64,000 bases of DNA, from the NCBI GenBank assembly GCA_002363955.1, contig DEXE01000004.1, positions 164,478 to 228,477 of the forward strand. The letters run 5' to 3'. How positions within the stretch are numbered: the first letter of the stretch is position 1; every line of letters begins with the position of its first letter. Origin of the DNA: Methylophaga sp. UBA3192. GTDB taxonomy: Bacteria; Pseudomonadota; Gammaproteobacteria; Nitrosococcales; Methylophagaceae. The position numbers were made by a program, and so were the translations under genes. The notes below the pieces were generated by a model, which was not told the origin of the DNA, ran no database searches, and saw only the letters and a list, made by a program, of their open reading frames with translations. This document shows, in pieces, positions 1 to 8,962 of the stretch.

Positions 1-335
1 CCTGCATGACGGATCAACAGGCGCTCTGCTTCGGCCCAACGACCTTCTTCCAGTGTAATCAAACCATTAGTCAACGCTTTGGTCGCACGTTTATGGCGTT
101 GGTTTTCCTGCCAATGAGATAGGCGATTAGGGGTGTTTTTAATTATCGCCAGACTGCGCAGCGTCATATAAGCCAGTAGCAAAAGAATCAACCAGGCAAC
201 AGTGAACACAATTAACGATGTTTCCAGTGTCCATTGACCATACTGCATCAATACAAAGCCTGGTTCAAAATCAGCTAACCAGACAAAAATGCCACCTAAG
301 GCCAGAGCCAGCCCAATGATAATCAACCATTTCAT
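1..335 (-). CDS. hemY: HemY, heme biosynthesis-associated TPR membrane protein (N-terminal part)
   Basis: Only the first 111 or so codons lie in the window; the gene runs off the left edge. The start reads MKWLIIIGLALALGG, followed by two hydrophobic segments (about residues 3-20 and 38-60), then a basic stretch and the start of a helical repeat region (LITLEEGRWAEAERLL). This is the layout of HemY: a two-helix membrane anchor followed by tetratricopeptide repeats. Its exact role in tetrapyrrole synthesis is not established. The start codon overlaps the hemX stop codon (ATGA), which implies translational coupling within the hemCDXY operon. Family and context agree, so the call is firm although the C-terminus is missing. 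Confidence 0.9.
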   Translation of the reverse strand, partial: MKWLIIIGLALALGGIFVWLADFEPGFVLMQYGQWTLETSLIVFTVAWLILLLLAYMTLRSLAIIKNTPNRLSHWQENQRHKRATKALTNGLITLEEGRWAEAERLLIRHA

Positions 336-1366
336 GGTTCAAATCCTTTTAGCCAGCGTAGCGAACCTGAAATATCCGGGGTTTCTATACTGATAGCCTG
401 ATTTTGCATATCTTCCAGAATGACCAGCATCGCATCGCGCTGATCGCCCACAAAATACTGTTCCAGCCAGCTGATTGCAGATTGCAGGCTTTGTTCAAAC
501 ATTCGCTGATTTCCTGACAGAGCAGAAAATCGTGCGGTTTCCAGCTGCAAGCGCAGATTCTGATAGAGGAAATACCGTTGTTCCGGCATTAAAACCGCTG
601 CTGGCGCATCCTGTTGCTGACGAATCACCACGAGAGAGCGTAGTTGTGCCCAGACTTCTGAAACCGCCTCACGCCAGGCAGGTTGCTCAGTCGCCTTTGC
701 TTCAGTTTCATTATAAAAAGTCTGTTTCGGCCCAGTGACCACCCTTAAATTATCGATCGACTTAATCAAACTCAGCATATCGGCTGCAATACCTGCAACA
801 TCGGTTTCTCCGGCAGCTTCCAGTGCCAACTCTTCTTCGGCAATCAGTTCACGTAGCGGCTGCATACGATAGTCCCCGATTTCACGGATCTGTTGATCGG
901 CCAAAGATAAAGCAAGTGCTGCCCCTTTGGTATCATTTGCCAGTAAGGCCCGTTGGTTGGCCAGGTTGAGCAAGTACCTGATTTCCGCAAGCGCCCATTC
1001 GAGTTCAATTTCGTCACTGGTTAATGGCGACTGATTCTGTAATTTGGTAAGGACATCACCCTGTTCCAACTGTGTTTGGTTCAGCCTGGACAATTGGTCA
1101 TCAAGCTGGCTTTGGGCAGAACCTAACTGGGAGATATCGGTTTTAAGATCGGCTATTTCATCAAGACGGTTTTCCAGTTGAACAAGTTGCTGTTGCTGCT
1201 GCCATCCATACCAAAGTGCTGCTGCCCCCGGAAGAGTAATCAGAATCGCCACCAACACCAGCAACACAATTTGCCATGGAAAGGCTTTGTTGGGTGTGTC
1301 TGAACTGGTTTGTTCAGTTTTTTTAGCCGGCTTTTCTGCCTGCTCAGATTTGTTGTTAGACTCCAT
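332..1366 (-). CDS. hemX: HemX, putative uroporphyrinogen-III C-methyltransferase-like membrane protein
   Basis: This is a 344-residue protein with a polar N-terminus, one transmembrane segment at about residues 29-52 (IVLLVLVAILITLPGAAAL), a coiled-coil rich in Q and L at about 55-105, and a helical periplasmic domain typical of HemX (ALAEIRYLLNLANQRALLA). The family was once annotated as a methyltransferase but lacks that fold, so no catalytic role is claimed. I chose the start at MESNNKSEQ because a GGGATC Shine-Dalgarno-like sequence precedes it; a longer reading frame extends 17 codons into hemD. The gene overlaps the hemD end by 11 bp and couples to hemY by ATGA. Confidence 0.9.
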   Translation of the reverse strand: MESNNKSEQAEKPAKKTEQTSSDTPNKAFPWQIVLLVLVAILITLPGAAALWYGWQQQQQLVQLENRLDEIADLKTDISQLGSAQSQLDDQLSRLNQTQLEQGDVLTKLQNQSPLTSDEIELEWALAEIRYLLNLANQRALLANDTKGAALALSLADQQIREIGDYRMQPLRELIAEEELALEAAGETDVAGIAADMLSLIKSIDNLRVVTGPKQTFYNETEAKATEQPAWREAVSEVWAQLRSLVVIRQQQDAPAAVLMPEQRYFLYQNLRLQLETARFSALSGNQRMFEQSLQSAISWLEQYFVGDQRDAMLVILEDMQNQAISIETPDISGSLRWLKGFEP

Positions 1367-2123
1367 GATCTGATCCCATTTCAATAAGTCGCTGAATGAT
1401 TGCACCATCGCTGGCATCTAGACTGACATGCACCTGTTTGAATCCCTGTTCAATCGCAAAAGCCTTGATTCGTTCACTCACTACCAGCAAAGGTTTTTGC
1501 AGAATCTGCGGGCAGCTCACTGATAATAAACTTAACAGGTTTGTGACACCATTGGCACTGGTCGCCGTCAGCCAGTCGGCAGAACAGGCTTTTTGTTGAA
1601 GATCTACTGATACCTTTGGCAATTGTCGGCGGTAAACTTCCAGATAATCAATACTAGCACCTCTGGCTCGCAAGGTTTCAGCCATCAGCTCTCGCCCACC
1701 TTCGCCCCGTACAATAGTGACCTGCTGCTGATCCATTTGTTGCCATTCGGGTAATTGCAGCAAACCTTCACTTCCATTTGACAATTCCGGTAGTAAATCA
1801 ACCTTTAATCCTTGTTCCCGCATTGCCTGCGCAGTGCCTTCACCTGCGGCTGCCAGTTTAATTGTGGATGGTAGCTGTTGCTGGTAGCCCGACATAAACG
1901 CTTCAACCGCATTACGACTGACAAATACAAGCCAATTCGTGTGTAGCGGATTCCATTCATTCCATTGCCTGACATCAATCGCCTTGATTTCTATGACCGG
2001 AAACTTTATCGCCTCCCCCCCCTGCTGTTCTATCATCTCGACGAGTCCTTTGGCCTGATGAATTGGGCGAGTCACTAACACTTTATGGCCCTTTAATGGC
2101 AACGCCACCGTATCAGTCACCAT
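1356..2123 (-). CDS. hemD: Uroporphyrinogen-III synthase
   Basis: It cyclises hydroxymethylbilane to uroporphyrinogen III with inversion of ring D, the branch-point step to heme, siroheme and cobalamin. The 255-residue product has the family's poorly conserved two-lobe pattern: KVLVTRPIHQAKGLVEMIEQ at the start, FVSRNAVEAF near residue 75, TIVRGEGGRELMAETL near 125 and TATSANGVTNLL near 180, which are recognisable HemD landmarks. I chose the start MVTDTVALPL, inside the 3' end of hemC (11-bp overlap); a start 9 codons upstream is possible. It lies between hemC and hemX, as in E. coli, in a tightly overlapping operon. Confidence 0.93.
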   Translation of the reverse strand: MVTDTVALPLKGHKVLVTRPIHQAKGLVEMIEQQGGEAIKFPVIEIKAIDVRQWNEWNPLHTNWLVFVSRNAVEAFMSGYQQQLPSTIKLAAAGEGTAQAMREQGLKVDLLPELSNGSEGLLQLPEWQQMDQQQVTIVRGEGGRELMAETLRARGASIDYLEVYRRQLPKVSVDLQQKACSADWLTATSANGVTNLLSLLSVSCPQILQKPLLVVSERIKAFAIEQGFKQVHVSLDASDGAIIQRLIEMGSDHGV

Positions 2124-3042
2124 AAACATCGGCCAGAATTTTGTCCGCACCTTTACTTAATAACATCTCGCCTAATGTTAAACCAAGCTGCTCAGATTCA
2201 CTGGCCTTGCCGCGAATTTCCTGCTGCAGCATTTCAGTGCCATCAGGACGGCCGACCAGCCCCCGCAACCAGATATCATCGCCATTTAACATCGCATAGC
2301 CACCGATAGGCACCTGACAGCCGCCTTTCAAACGGCGATTTAAAGCGCGTTCTGCTTTGACAGTGATTGAGGTCAGAGCACAATTAAGCGGGGCAATTAA
2401 GGCATTCATTGCCTCATCATTAATGCGGGCCTCAATACCCAGCGCACCCTGTCCAATCGCTGGCAGACTTTGTTCCGGCGTTAAAGCGCTGCGGATACGT
2501 TTATCAAATCCCAGTCTTTCCAAACCGGCCTTGGCCAGAATAATCGCATCAAAATGTCCCGCATCCAGTTTGGCAAGACGGGTATTCACATTACCGCGTA
2601 ACGGTACGATTTTCAGATCAGGGCGATAATGACGCAGCTGACATTCACGGCGCAGACTGGAAGTACCAACTACAGCACCCTGCGGCAAATCATCAACGTT
2701 TTCAAAGTGATTGGAAACAAACGCATCATGCGGATCATGACGTTCACAAATAACAGGTAAATGCAGACCTTCGGGAAACTCCACCGGCACATCTTTCATC
2801 GAATGCACCGCAATATCCGCTTCGCCAGCCAACATACTCTGTTCCAGCTCTTTGACAAACAAACCTTTACCGCCGACTTTGGCCAGAGGTGTATCCAGAA
2901 TAATATCGCCCTGAGTTTTAATACGGACCAGCTCAATATTTAAATGCGGATCCAGCGCCAGCAGACTGTCACGAACAAATTCAGCCTGCCAGATGGCAAG
3001 CGGGCTGCGGCGGGTGGCAATACGAACGGTACGTTGACTCAT
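2113..3042 (-). CDS. hemC: Porphobilinogen deaminase (hydroxymethylbilane synthase)
   Basis: It polymerises four porphobilinogen units to hydroxymethylbilane in the cytoplasm. The 309 residues match the family length. Visible landmarks are RIATRRSPLAIWQAEFV at the N-terminus, HSMKDVP (substrate-binding region, catalytic Asp), GTSSLRRECQLRHYRPDL, LRGNVNTRLAKLD, and the cofactor site RRLKGGCQVPIGG, whose cysteine carries the dipyrromethane cofactor. It is the first gene of the hemCDXY operon and is divergent from argH across a 118-bp gap that must hold both promoters. Nothing is unusual. Confidence 0.97.
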   Translation of the reverse strand: MSQRTVRIATRRSPLAIWQAEFVRDSLLALDPHLNIELVRIKTQGDIILDTPLAKVGGKGLFVKELEQSMLAGEADIAVHSMKDVPVEFPEGLHLPVICERHDPHDAFVSNHFENVDDLPQGAVVGTSSLRRECQLRHYRPDLKIVPLRGNVNTRLAKLDAGHFDAIILAKAGLERLGFDKRIRSALTPEQSLPAIGQGALGIEARINDEAMNALIAPLNCALTSITVKAERALNRRLKGGCQVPIGGYAMLNGDDIWLRGLVGRPDGTEMLQQEIRGKASESEQLGLTLGEMLLSKGADKILADVYGD

Positions 3043-3118
3043 GAAACAAACACCAGTTGATTATGAACAGTGTGGTTGATTCTAACATTTTCCCCTGCGG
3101 ATCCACGAGCAGCCGCGT

Positions 3119-3124
3119 TATAAT
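3119..3124 (+). promoter_or_regulatory. Possible -10 element for argH
   Basis: A perfect TATAAT hexamer stands 37 bp before the argH start codon. The sequence 17 bp upstream (TGCGGA) is a poor -35 match, so this is a candidate only. Confidence 0.35.
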
Positions 3125-3160
3125 GCCGTCTTTTTCTGCCAGCAATCACAGGCCCGTGCT

Positions 3161-4543
3161 ATGACCGCATCTGATAAAAAGCTTTCTTCTGCCCGTCTTA
3201 CGCAACCCACCAATAAGTTTGTTGAGGAATTCACTGCTTCGGTGACCTTTGATAAACGCATGTACCGGCAGGACATTCAGGGTTCCATTGCTCATGCCAC
3301 CATGTTGTGCAAAGTCGACGTGCTAACAGTAAGCGAACGTGATCAAATCATTAATGGTTTGCAGCAGATTGAAACTGAAATTGATAACGATCAGTTTGAG
3401 TGGTCAATTGCACAGGAAGATGTGCATATGAATATCGAGTCCAGACTGATCAAACTGATTGGCGAAGTGGGCAAAAAACTGCATACCGGTCGGTCACGTA
3501 ATGATCAGGTGGCAACCGATGTGCGTTTGTATCTGCGCGATATGATTGTGCCGATTCGCAGTGAATTACAAAGATTACGTTCTACATTGCTGGATGTAGC
3601 CGAACGTGAATTTAATACCATCATGCCCGGCTTTACCCATCTTCAAACGGCGCAACCAGTGACGTTTGGTCATCATATGCTGGCCTGGTTTGAGATGCTC
3701 AGCCGCGATCTGGAACGTCTGGACGATTGCTCTAAACGGGTCAACAGTCTTCCATTAGGTGCTGCTGCACTGGCCGGTACCACCTTTCCGATTGATCGCG
3801 AATATACCGCTGAATTGCTTGGCTTTGAACGTATCTGTCGCAACTCGCTGGATGCGGTCAGTGATCGTGATTTTGCCATCGAATTTAACAGCTTCGCCTC
3901 ACTGCTGATGATGCATTTGTCGCGCTTCTCAGAGGAACTGATCATCTGGTCATCTGCCCAGTTTGATTTTGTCGATCTGGGTGATGCGTTCTGCACCGGC
4001 TCGTCGATCATGCCGCAGAAGAAAAATCCGGATGTGCCGGAACTGATACGGGGTAAAACCAGCCGGGTTTACGGAAATCTGTTTAACCTGCTGACGCTGA
4101 TGAAAAATCAGCCCTTGGCGTACAACAAAGATAACCAGGAAGACAAAGAACCGTTGTTTGACACCATTGATACGTTGCTCGGTTCTTTGCGTGTTTATGC
4201 CGATATGCTGGCTGTAATTACAGTCAAAAAAGATAATATGCGTCTGGCGGCGCTGAAAGGTTATGCAACGGCAACCGATCTGGCTGATTATCTGGTGCGT
4301 AAGGGTGTCGCATTCCGTGATGCTCATGAAGTTGTCGGTCTGTCAGTCGCCTATGCGATAAAACAGCAAAAAGACTTGTCGGCTCTGTCATTGGATGAGT
4401 TGCAACAGTTCAGTGATCAGATCAGTGAAGATGTGTTTGCAGTATTAACCCTTGAAGGTTCAGTAGCGGCTCGAAATCATCTCGGTGGCACAGCGCCAGA
4501 ACAGGTAAAAAAAGCGATCCAAATTGCTCGTAGCGAATTGTAA
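3161..4543 (+). CDS. argH: Argininosuccinate lyase
   Basis: It splits argininosuccinate to arginine and fumarate, the last step of arginine synthesis. The 460 residues fit the fumarase/aspartase superfamily member. Key blocks are the HTGRSRNDQVATD segment near residue 108, the TAQPVTFGHH region with the catalytic histidine near 163, and the signature GSSIMPQKKNPD near 281 carrying the catalytic serine. It is transcribed away from hemC. The ATG start has no strong ribosome binding site, but no better start exists. No terminator is seen in the 120 bp before the next gene, so the downstream membrane-protein gene may be co-transcribed. Confidence 0.97.
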   Translation: MTASDKKLSSARLTQPTNKFVEEFTASVTFDKRMYRQDIQGSIAHATMLCKVDVLTVSERDQIINGLQQIETEIDNDQFEWSIAQEDVHMNIESRLIKLIGEVGKKLHTGRSRNDQVATDVRLYLRDMIVPIRSELQRLRSTLLDVAEREFNTIMPGFTHLQTAQPVTFGHHMLAWFEMLSRDLERLDDCSKRVNSLPLGAAALAGTTFPIDREYTAELLGFERICRNSLDAVSDRDFAIEFNSFASLLMMHLSRFSEELIIWSSAQFDFVDLGDAFCTGSSIMPQKKNPDVPELIRGKTSRVYGNLFNLLTLMKNQPLAYNKDNQEDKEPLFDTIDTLLGSLRVYADMLAVITVKKDNMRLAALKGYATATDLADYLVRKGVAFRDAHEVVGLSVAYAIKQQKDLSALSLDELQQFSDQISEDVFAVLTLEGSVAARNHLGGTAPEQVKKAIQIARSEL

Positions 4544-4663
4544 AACCACTGCCAAAATCGATTGACGTGCTAATCATTCGACTACCAATCTGATGTTCAT
4601 AGGTGATAAGCAAATTCATCATCTTTATTTAGCTTTTACACTGACCGCGGTAGCTCAGCTCAA

Positions 4664-6010
4664 ATGGCCACATTGAAATCATTACTCTTTTCGCTGATTG
4701 AATTAGCGAAACGCTGGCCCGGTCTGATTGCAGCGTTTGGTTTTATTTCCGGTGTGGCCAGTTATTTTCTGGTGGAACGTAAAGAATCACTGGCGCAAGT
4801 AATTGCCATTGTAATGCTGGTGAGCTGGGTGTTTCTGGTACTGGAAAACTGGTTACGCGAGAGCTTTAAAAACCGCTTTGGCCTCAATATACCGCCAGCA
4901 TTGATGCATTATGTGACGCAATTGGTGCATCAGGAAAGTCTGTTTTTTGCCTTACCGTTTTTCCTTGCAGTCACTACCTGGAACCACACCCAGGCAGGTT
5001 TTACCGGATTATTAGTTTTATGCGCGTTGATCTCAGTGATCGATCCTTTGTATTACAAACAGCTCGCGCCGCGTCGTTCACTCTTTGTCATTTTTCATGC
5101 ATTAGCATTATTTGCTGTTTTGCTGGTGGCTCTACCGATACTGCTGCAACTGACGACTGGACAAAGTCTGGCGATTGCATTGATTGTCTCTCTCCTGTTC
5201 AGTCTGCCCAGCTTGGTAAAGTTTGTCGTCAACGGCCAATGGTGGCGTCGGCCTGTCATGGTGCTGATGTTATCCGCTTTAGCTGCTGGCTTATGGCAAG
5301 TCCCAAGCTTAGTACCACCTGCGGCGTTACGCTTGACAGAATTTAATCTGGTTCAGCAAGTGGATCGTGAGCAACGTACCCATAGCATCCACATTGACCG
5401 CCTTGATGTGGAATTACTGAAACGCGATGGCATCTATGCCTGGACAGCTATCCGCGCACCTCGCGGCTTACAGGAAAAAATCCATCATATCTGGGTGCAT
5501 AACGGCAAACAGGTAGATCGAATCACGCTGAATATTGAAGGCGGCAGCGAACAGGGATATCGAGCCTGGACACAGAAACTGAATTTCCCCAAAGATCCGA
5601 TAGGTAAATGGCAGGTTAAAGTGGTCACAGATTCCGGTCAGCTAATCGGCATCAAACGCTTTACCGTTGAAGCCAGCATCAACGAACAGGAAAGCCTTTT
5701 TGAGCGTCTTAAACCACCCTTCATTCAGGAGCGCGTTGAATATCAGCAGAACAATAAAGATCCTGACAACACGCAACAACCTGAGAATACGGAAGGAAGA
5801 GAAAGCCTGTATGAGCGTCTGGCACCGCAGTTTATTCAGGAGATGAGCGAAAGCCAGAATGATCCTGAAGAATCGGAAAGTATTCAAGAACTGGAGAATA
5901 CTGAAATACAGGAAAACACTGAAGAGCAAGAAAATGATGCTCCAGAACCGCAAGTGCCCGAAGAACTAACGAACACTGATGGGCAAGATATCCCCGAAGA
6001 ACAGAATTAA
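4664..6010 (+). CDS. DUF5924/DUF2914-type membrane protein with acidic repeat tail
   Basis: I recognise the arrangement of a multi-spanning membrane region (about six to seven hydrophobic segments within residues 15-225) followed by a soluble domain around residues 235-345 with the DUF2914 pattern (IYAWTAIRAPRG, IHHIWVHNG, YRAWTQKLNFP, GKWQVKVVTDSGQLIG). The function is unknown. From about residue 345 the tail is low-complexity, rich in E, Q and N, and carries two copies of a unit that reads SLFERLKPPFIQE and SLYERLAPQFIQE. The tail probably lies outside the membrane. It follows argH by 120 bp on the same strand and meets the next gene tail to tail with a 4-bp overlap. Confidence 0.75.
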   Translation: MATLKSLLFSLIELAKRWPGLIAAFGFISGVASYFLVERKESLAQVIAIVMLVSWVFLVLENWLRESFKNRFGLNIPPALMHYVTQLVHQESLFFALPFFLAVTTWNHTQAGFTGLLVLCALISVIDPLYYKQLAPRRSLFVIFHALALFAVLLVALPILLQLTTGQSLAIALIVSLLFSLPSLVKFVVNGQWWRRPVMVLMLSALAAGLWQVPSLVPPAALRLTEFNLVQQVDREQRTHSIHIDRLDVELLKRDGIYAWTAIRAPRGLQEKIHHIWVHNGKQVDRITLNIEGGSEQGYRAWTQKLNFPKDPIGKWQVKVVTDSGQLIGIKRFTVEASINEQESLFERLKPPFIQERVEYQQNNKDPDNTQQPENTEGRESLYERLAPQFIQEMSESQNDPEESESIQELENTEIQENTEEQENDAPEPQVPEELTNTDGQDIPEEQN

Positions 6011-6222
6011 TCTTTTTGATAGACACCAAGAAACGAAGCAATCGTTAAAAATACCATCCACACCAGATAACTCGGCAACCATACAGACCACCAGCCTTCT
6101 TCCAATGGTGTGGATGAAACCGGGTCAACATGTATATAGGCATAGAGATTCAATGCCAGATTAATCAGTAAACCAATAATTCCAATCACACACAAAATCA
6201 CATCCAGTCTGAATTTTTTCAT
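6007..6222 (-). CDS. Small two-helix membrane protein, unknown
   Basis: This 71-residue protein has two hydrophobic segments (about 7-27 and 48-66) around a short loop containing EEGWWSVWLPSYLVW. I do not recognise a named family. It lies 26 bp downstream of the DUF3325 gene on the same strand and may be the last gene of that membrane-protein operon. Its stop overlaps the tail of the opposite-strand gene. The coding call rests on the clear membrane pattern, lysine-flanked start (MKKFRLD) and operon position. Confidence 0.6.
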   Translation of the reverse strand: MKKFRLDVILCVIGIIGLLINLALNLYAYIHVDPVSSTPLEEGWWSVWLPSYLVWMVFLTIASFLGVYQKD

Positions 6223-6248
6223 AGCTGCCCCATGAAATTACATCAAGA

Positions 6249-6599
6249 TTAACATAGCCATAAAACGACACAACTTGCCAACCCGACAACCGACAATCCC
6301 AGTGCCTTTGCTGTCGCTAATCGTGGCCAATAAGCCAGTAAACTGACCCACATCACTGCGGCCACTGATAGTAAACCCAGCCAGATCACAATGCCGACCA
6401 CAACACCCCACATGCTGATAACCGGCCATAGTGAAACTATCAGCAATGCAATCGAGGCAACCCGCAATACAAAATTGTTTCGGGCAGATAACTTAGCCGC
6501 ATTTAACTGCGAATAATTCCGCGGCATTGCAAGACTTAACCCGGCCATACCGGCATAACACAAGGCTGTTCCGAGCAACATCATCAGCAACATGTTCAT
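6249..6599 (-). CDS. DUF3325 domain membrane protein
   Basis: This 116-residue protein has four hydrophobic stretches covering nearly its whole length, with the N-terminal pattern GTALCYAGMAGLSLAMPRNYSQL typical of DUF3325. Genes of this family sit in iron-uptake loci next to PepSY-domain and DUF3649 proteins, exactly the neighbours seen here. The biochemical role is unknown; ferric-siderophore reduction or assembly of the PepSY partner are only guesses. It abuts the PepSY gene (the start ATG directly follows that gene's stop region), so they are one transcription unit. Confidence 0.8.
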   Translation of the reverse strand: MNMLLMMLLGTALCYAGMAGLSLAMPRNYSQLNAAKLSARNNFVLRVASIALLIVSLWPVISMWGVVVGIVIWLGLLSVAAVMWVSLLAYWPRLATAKALGLSVVGLASCVVLWLC

Positions 6600-8242
6600 T
6601 AAGCTGACTCCGATTCAGGTTTATAGACTCTGTTGGCTTCTGTTATGGTTTTTTGTTGTTTGCGTTTGAGTATTTTGACCGTGAAGACACCTAACACCCC
6701 GAACAGCAGTATCGTTAGCTCAAATCCCACGTTTGACCAGTCCCCCCGGGCAAAATAATGGAATAAGTGCTGGCCGGTGGTCAGCCAATTAACGATTGGC
6801 AGCAACAGAGATAAAACAGCAAAGCCAATTAATTGTTCTATCCAGGCACGTGAGGCAGGTCGTAATGCGGCATGCAGCAAACTGCCCAGCCAGATAAAAA
6901 AGAACAGCTTAATTTCCCAGCCGGCTCGATCGGCTACTTCCAGAGGCAACAGTCGATTCACCCAGAAAAACGCTATACAGGCCACCATTAATCCACTGAT
7001 GGCGCTGATATTGAGCACTTCAATTGCGCGGTAAACCTTGGGTGTCTGTGCACCAAATTCATTGAGCGATCTCTGACGTCGTTTCACCATAAACAGAATG
7101 GCGCCAGTGGCCATCATGATGGTGCCCGCCATGCCCAGAATAAAATAAATCCAGCGCACGGTATAACCGCCAAAATTGGCAAAATGTAAGGTCCGCATAA
7201 TACGTTGTGCGGCAAACGCATTACTTTTATCAAATAAATCTGGTGCTTCGATATGCAGCAACTCACCAGTGACAGCGTCCAGAATCACCTGGCCGGAACT
7301 CAAAAATAACAGGCGTCCGGTATTTTTTTCTTTTTCGAATAAGCCAAACACCTTCGCCACCGCACTGCTGTCGCCGGGATGCTCCACACTGATGAAACTA
7401 GCGGGTTTTTCCATCAATGCTTCCGCTTTTTCGAACAATTCCGTTACCGGATAAACCTCAGCTTGAATCCCGGTTTCGGGACGATGCTCCGGTTGATTGA
7501 ACACTTCGGCAAAAAAGGTTCGTGGATGGTCGTAATTAGCTATTACGCCAACAGGCATGTAAACCGTGACAAAGACGATCAGGCCGGTATAAGCAATCAT
7601 CAATTGAAACGGCAAGGATAAAACTGAAGATGCATTATGCGCATCAAGCCAGCTGCGTTGCCCCTTGCCGGGGCGAAAGGTAAAGAAGTCCTTGAATATA
7701 CGCTTGTGAATAATAATGCCGCTGACCAGCGCCACCAGCATAATCATGGTAAAAAAGCCTACCAACCAGATACCAGCTGTACCGGCATGAAACTCAAAAT
7801 GCATATGCACAAAATGATGTCCGCCCTGTGTTTCACGTTCCTGCTTTTGAGTCAGTAATTCACCGCTGACCGGATGCAATCGAGCTTGTTGGAACTGCTC
7901 GTTTTCATTTTCCCAAGTTAAGCCGATAGCCGGATCTACCTCACTGGGTAAACGTATTCTCCAAAGATGACTTTGTGGCGCAATATCTCGCAGATAGGCT
8001 TCACCTTTTGTGACTGCATCCAAACGCTGCTGCTGAGTGTTGGTCTGAGGATCAAACTCCCCCACCATGGCTCTTTCAGGGTTCATCCAATGTGTAATGT
8101 CATCATCAAACACCCCGATAGTACCGGTCAGAAAAATGGCAAATAATGCCCAACTGGCGACTAACCCACCCCAGGTATGCAACCAGGCCATCGCCTGACG
8201 GAACCGGCCCGGTTCATTATTCACTGCTGTTGCCTGTTTCAT
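6599..8242 (-). CDS. PepSY-associated transmembrane protein (putative iron-siderophore reductase family)
   Basis: This 547-residue inner-membrane protein has the PepSY_TM layout: an N-terminal helix (AWLHTWGGLVASWALFAIFLTGTIGVF) with a histidine, a periplasmic stretch with FVHMHFEFHAG, further helices near 160-180 and 205-230, a PepSY-like region near 260-330 (TRLLFLSSGQVILDAVTGELLHIE), a helix after RTLHFANFGG, and three or four helices at the end. Paired histidines in helices suggest heme or iron binding, and relatives such as FoxB and PiuB act in siderophore iron release; this is family knowledge. It overlaps DUF3649 by 4 bp upstream and joins DUF3325 downstream. Confidence 0.85.
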   Translation of the reverse strand: MKQATAVNNEPGRFRQAMAWLHTWGGLVASWALFAIFLTGTIGVFDDDITHWMNPERAMVGEFDPQTNTQQQRLDAVTKGEAYLRDIAPQSHLWRIRLPSEVDPAIGLTWENENEQFQQARLHPVSGELLTQKQERETQGGHHFVHMHFEFHAGTAGIWLVGFFTMIMLVALVSGIIIHKRIFKDFFTFRPGKGQRSWLDAHNASSVLSLPFQLMIAYTGLIVFVTVYMPVGVIANYDHPRTFFAEVFNQPEHRPETGIQAEVYPVTELFEKAEALMEKPASFISVEHPGDSSAVAKVFGLFEKEKNTGRLLFLSSGQVILDAVTGELLHIEAPDLFDKSNAFAAQRIMRTLHFANFGGYTVRWIYFILGMAGTIMMATGAILFMVKRRQRSLNEFGAQTPKVYRAIEVLNISAISGLMVACIAFFWVNRLLPLEVADRAGWEIKLFFFIWLGSLLHAALRPASRAWIEQLIGFAVLSLLLPIVNWLTTGQHLFHYFARGDWSNVGFELTILLFGVLGVFTVKILKRKQQKTITEANRVYKPESESA

Positions 8243-8520
8243 CGCAGCAACTCCGTCAGCAGCAGACCTGTTCCGCCAATTATCACTGTCGCCGATAACA
8301 TGCCTGTCCAGGCACGTTTGGCATCTTTAACCGCAAACACCCAGATAATGACTGCGGTATACACAGCAAAACTCAGTAATGAGCTAGTGATAACCGCATC
8401 AGCACGCGATAACGGCAAAATAGCGGCGACCAGAATCACCACTGCCGAAGTTAGCAAATAGCCACCAAATGTAGCGGCCAACAGCAGCGAAAAAATTCGG
8501 CCTGGGTAAGACAAAGTCAT
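8239..8520 (-). CDS. DUF3649 domain membrane protein
   Basis: This short hydrophobic protein (93 residues from MTLSYPGR) has three helices. The block SRADAVITSSLLSFAVYTAVIIWVFA is divided by short loops and is characteristic of DUF3649, a family found with PepSY_TM and DUF3325 proteins in siderophore loci. I chose the inner methionine because GGAA lies 10 bp upstream; a start five codons earlier (to 8535) is possible. It is the first gene of the three- or four-gene unit, and its stop overlaps the PepSY start (ATGA). No biochemical role is known. Confidence 0.8.
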   Translation of the reverse strand: MTLSYPGRIFSLLLAATFGGYLLTSAVVILVAAILPLSRADAVITSSLLSFAVYTAVIIWVFAVKDAKRAWTGMLSATVIIGGTGLLLTELLR

Positions 8521-8535
8521 ATAAGGATGTTCCAT

Positions 8536-8962
8536 ACAAACGGTTTTAAGCGAGCAAAGCCTTTTTCGATGAGATAATGGCTTCGCTGCCGACTCAGATG
8601 TTTTCAGTTAATAACAAGTCGAATGACCTGCATAAAAAGGCCATTTTCATGGTGTTTATCAACATTTTTAGTGTTTTCACAACAACAGCTAATGCGATAG
8701 ATTATCGTTTGCATTCGTAATTAACAAGTCTCGAGTTTTCTATCCGTAAATGTTTAACGGTAAAAGTTTGGATTGGGTAACTTCCAGAAAGAGTTTTATT
8801 GAAGGTTATTGAGCGGTAGCAACAAACCTCAATTAACTATCTTCGACAAGAATTAGTGCGCCAGCCGACAAGAAGAACTCTCACTCTCCGGAACATAATA
8901 TCTGCACGTGCCGCACTGCCGGGGCACCTCCGACATCAAGCAGTTATCCGAGGGGATTTATC
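8536..8962. promoter_or_regulatory. 427-bp divergent intergenic region, possible Fur-like site
   Basis: This gap separates the minus-strand DUF3649 operon from the plus-strand formamidase. At 8691-8715 an inverted repeat (AATGC...GCATT) encloses GATAATCTATC on the minus strand, a partial Fur-box match that would suit the PepSY operon. A strong ribosome binding site (GAGGGGA) precedes the formamidase ATG. I found no convincing sigma-54 or sigma-70 promoter for the formamidase here. Confidence 0.3.
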
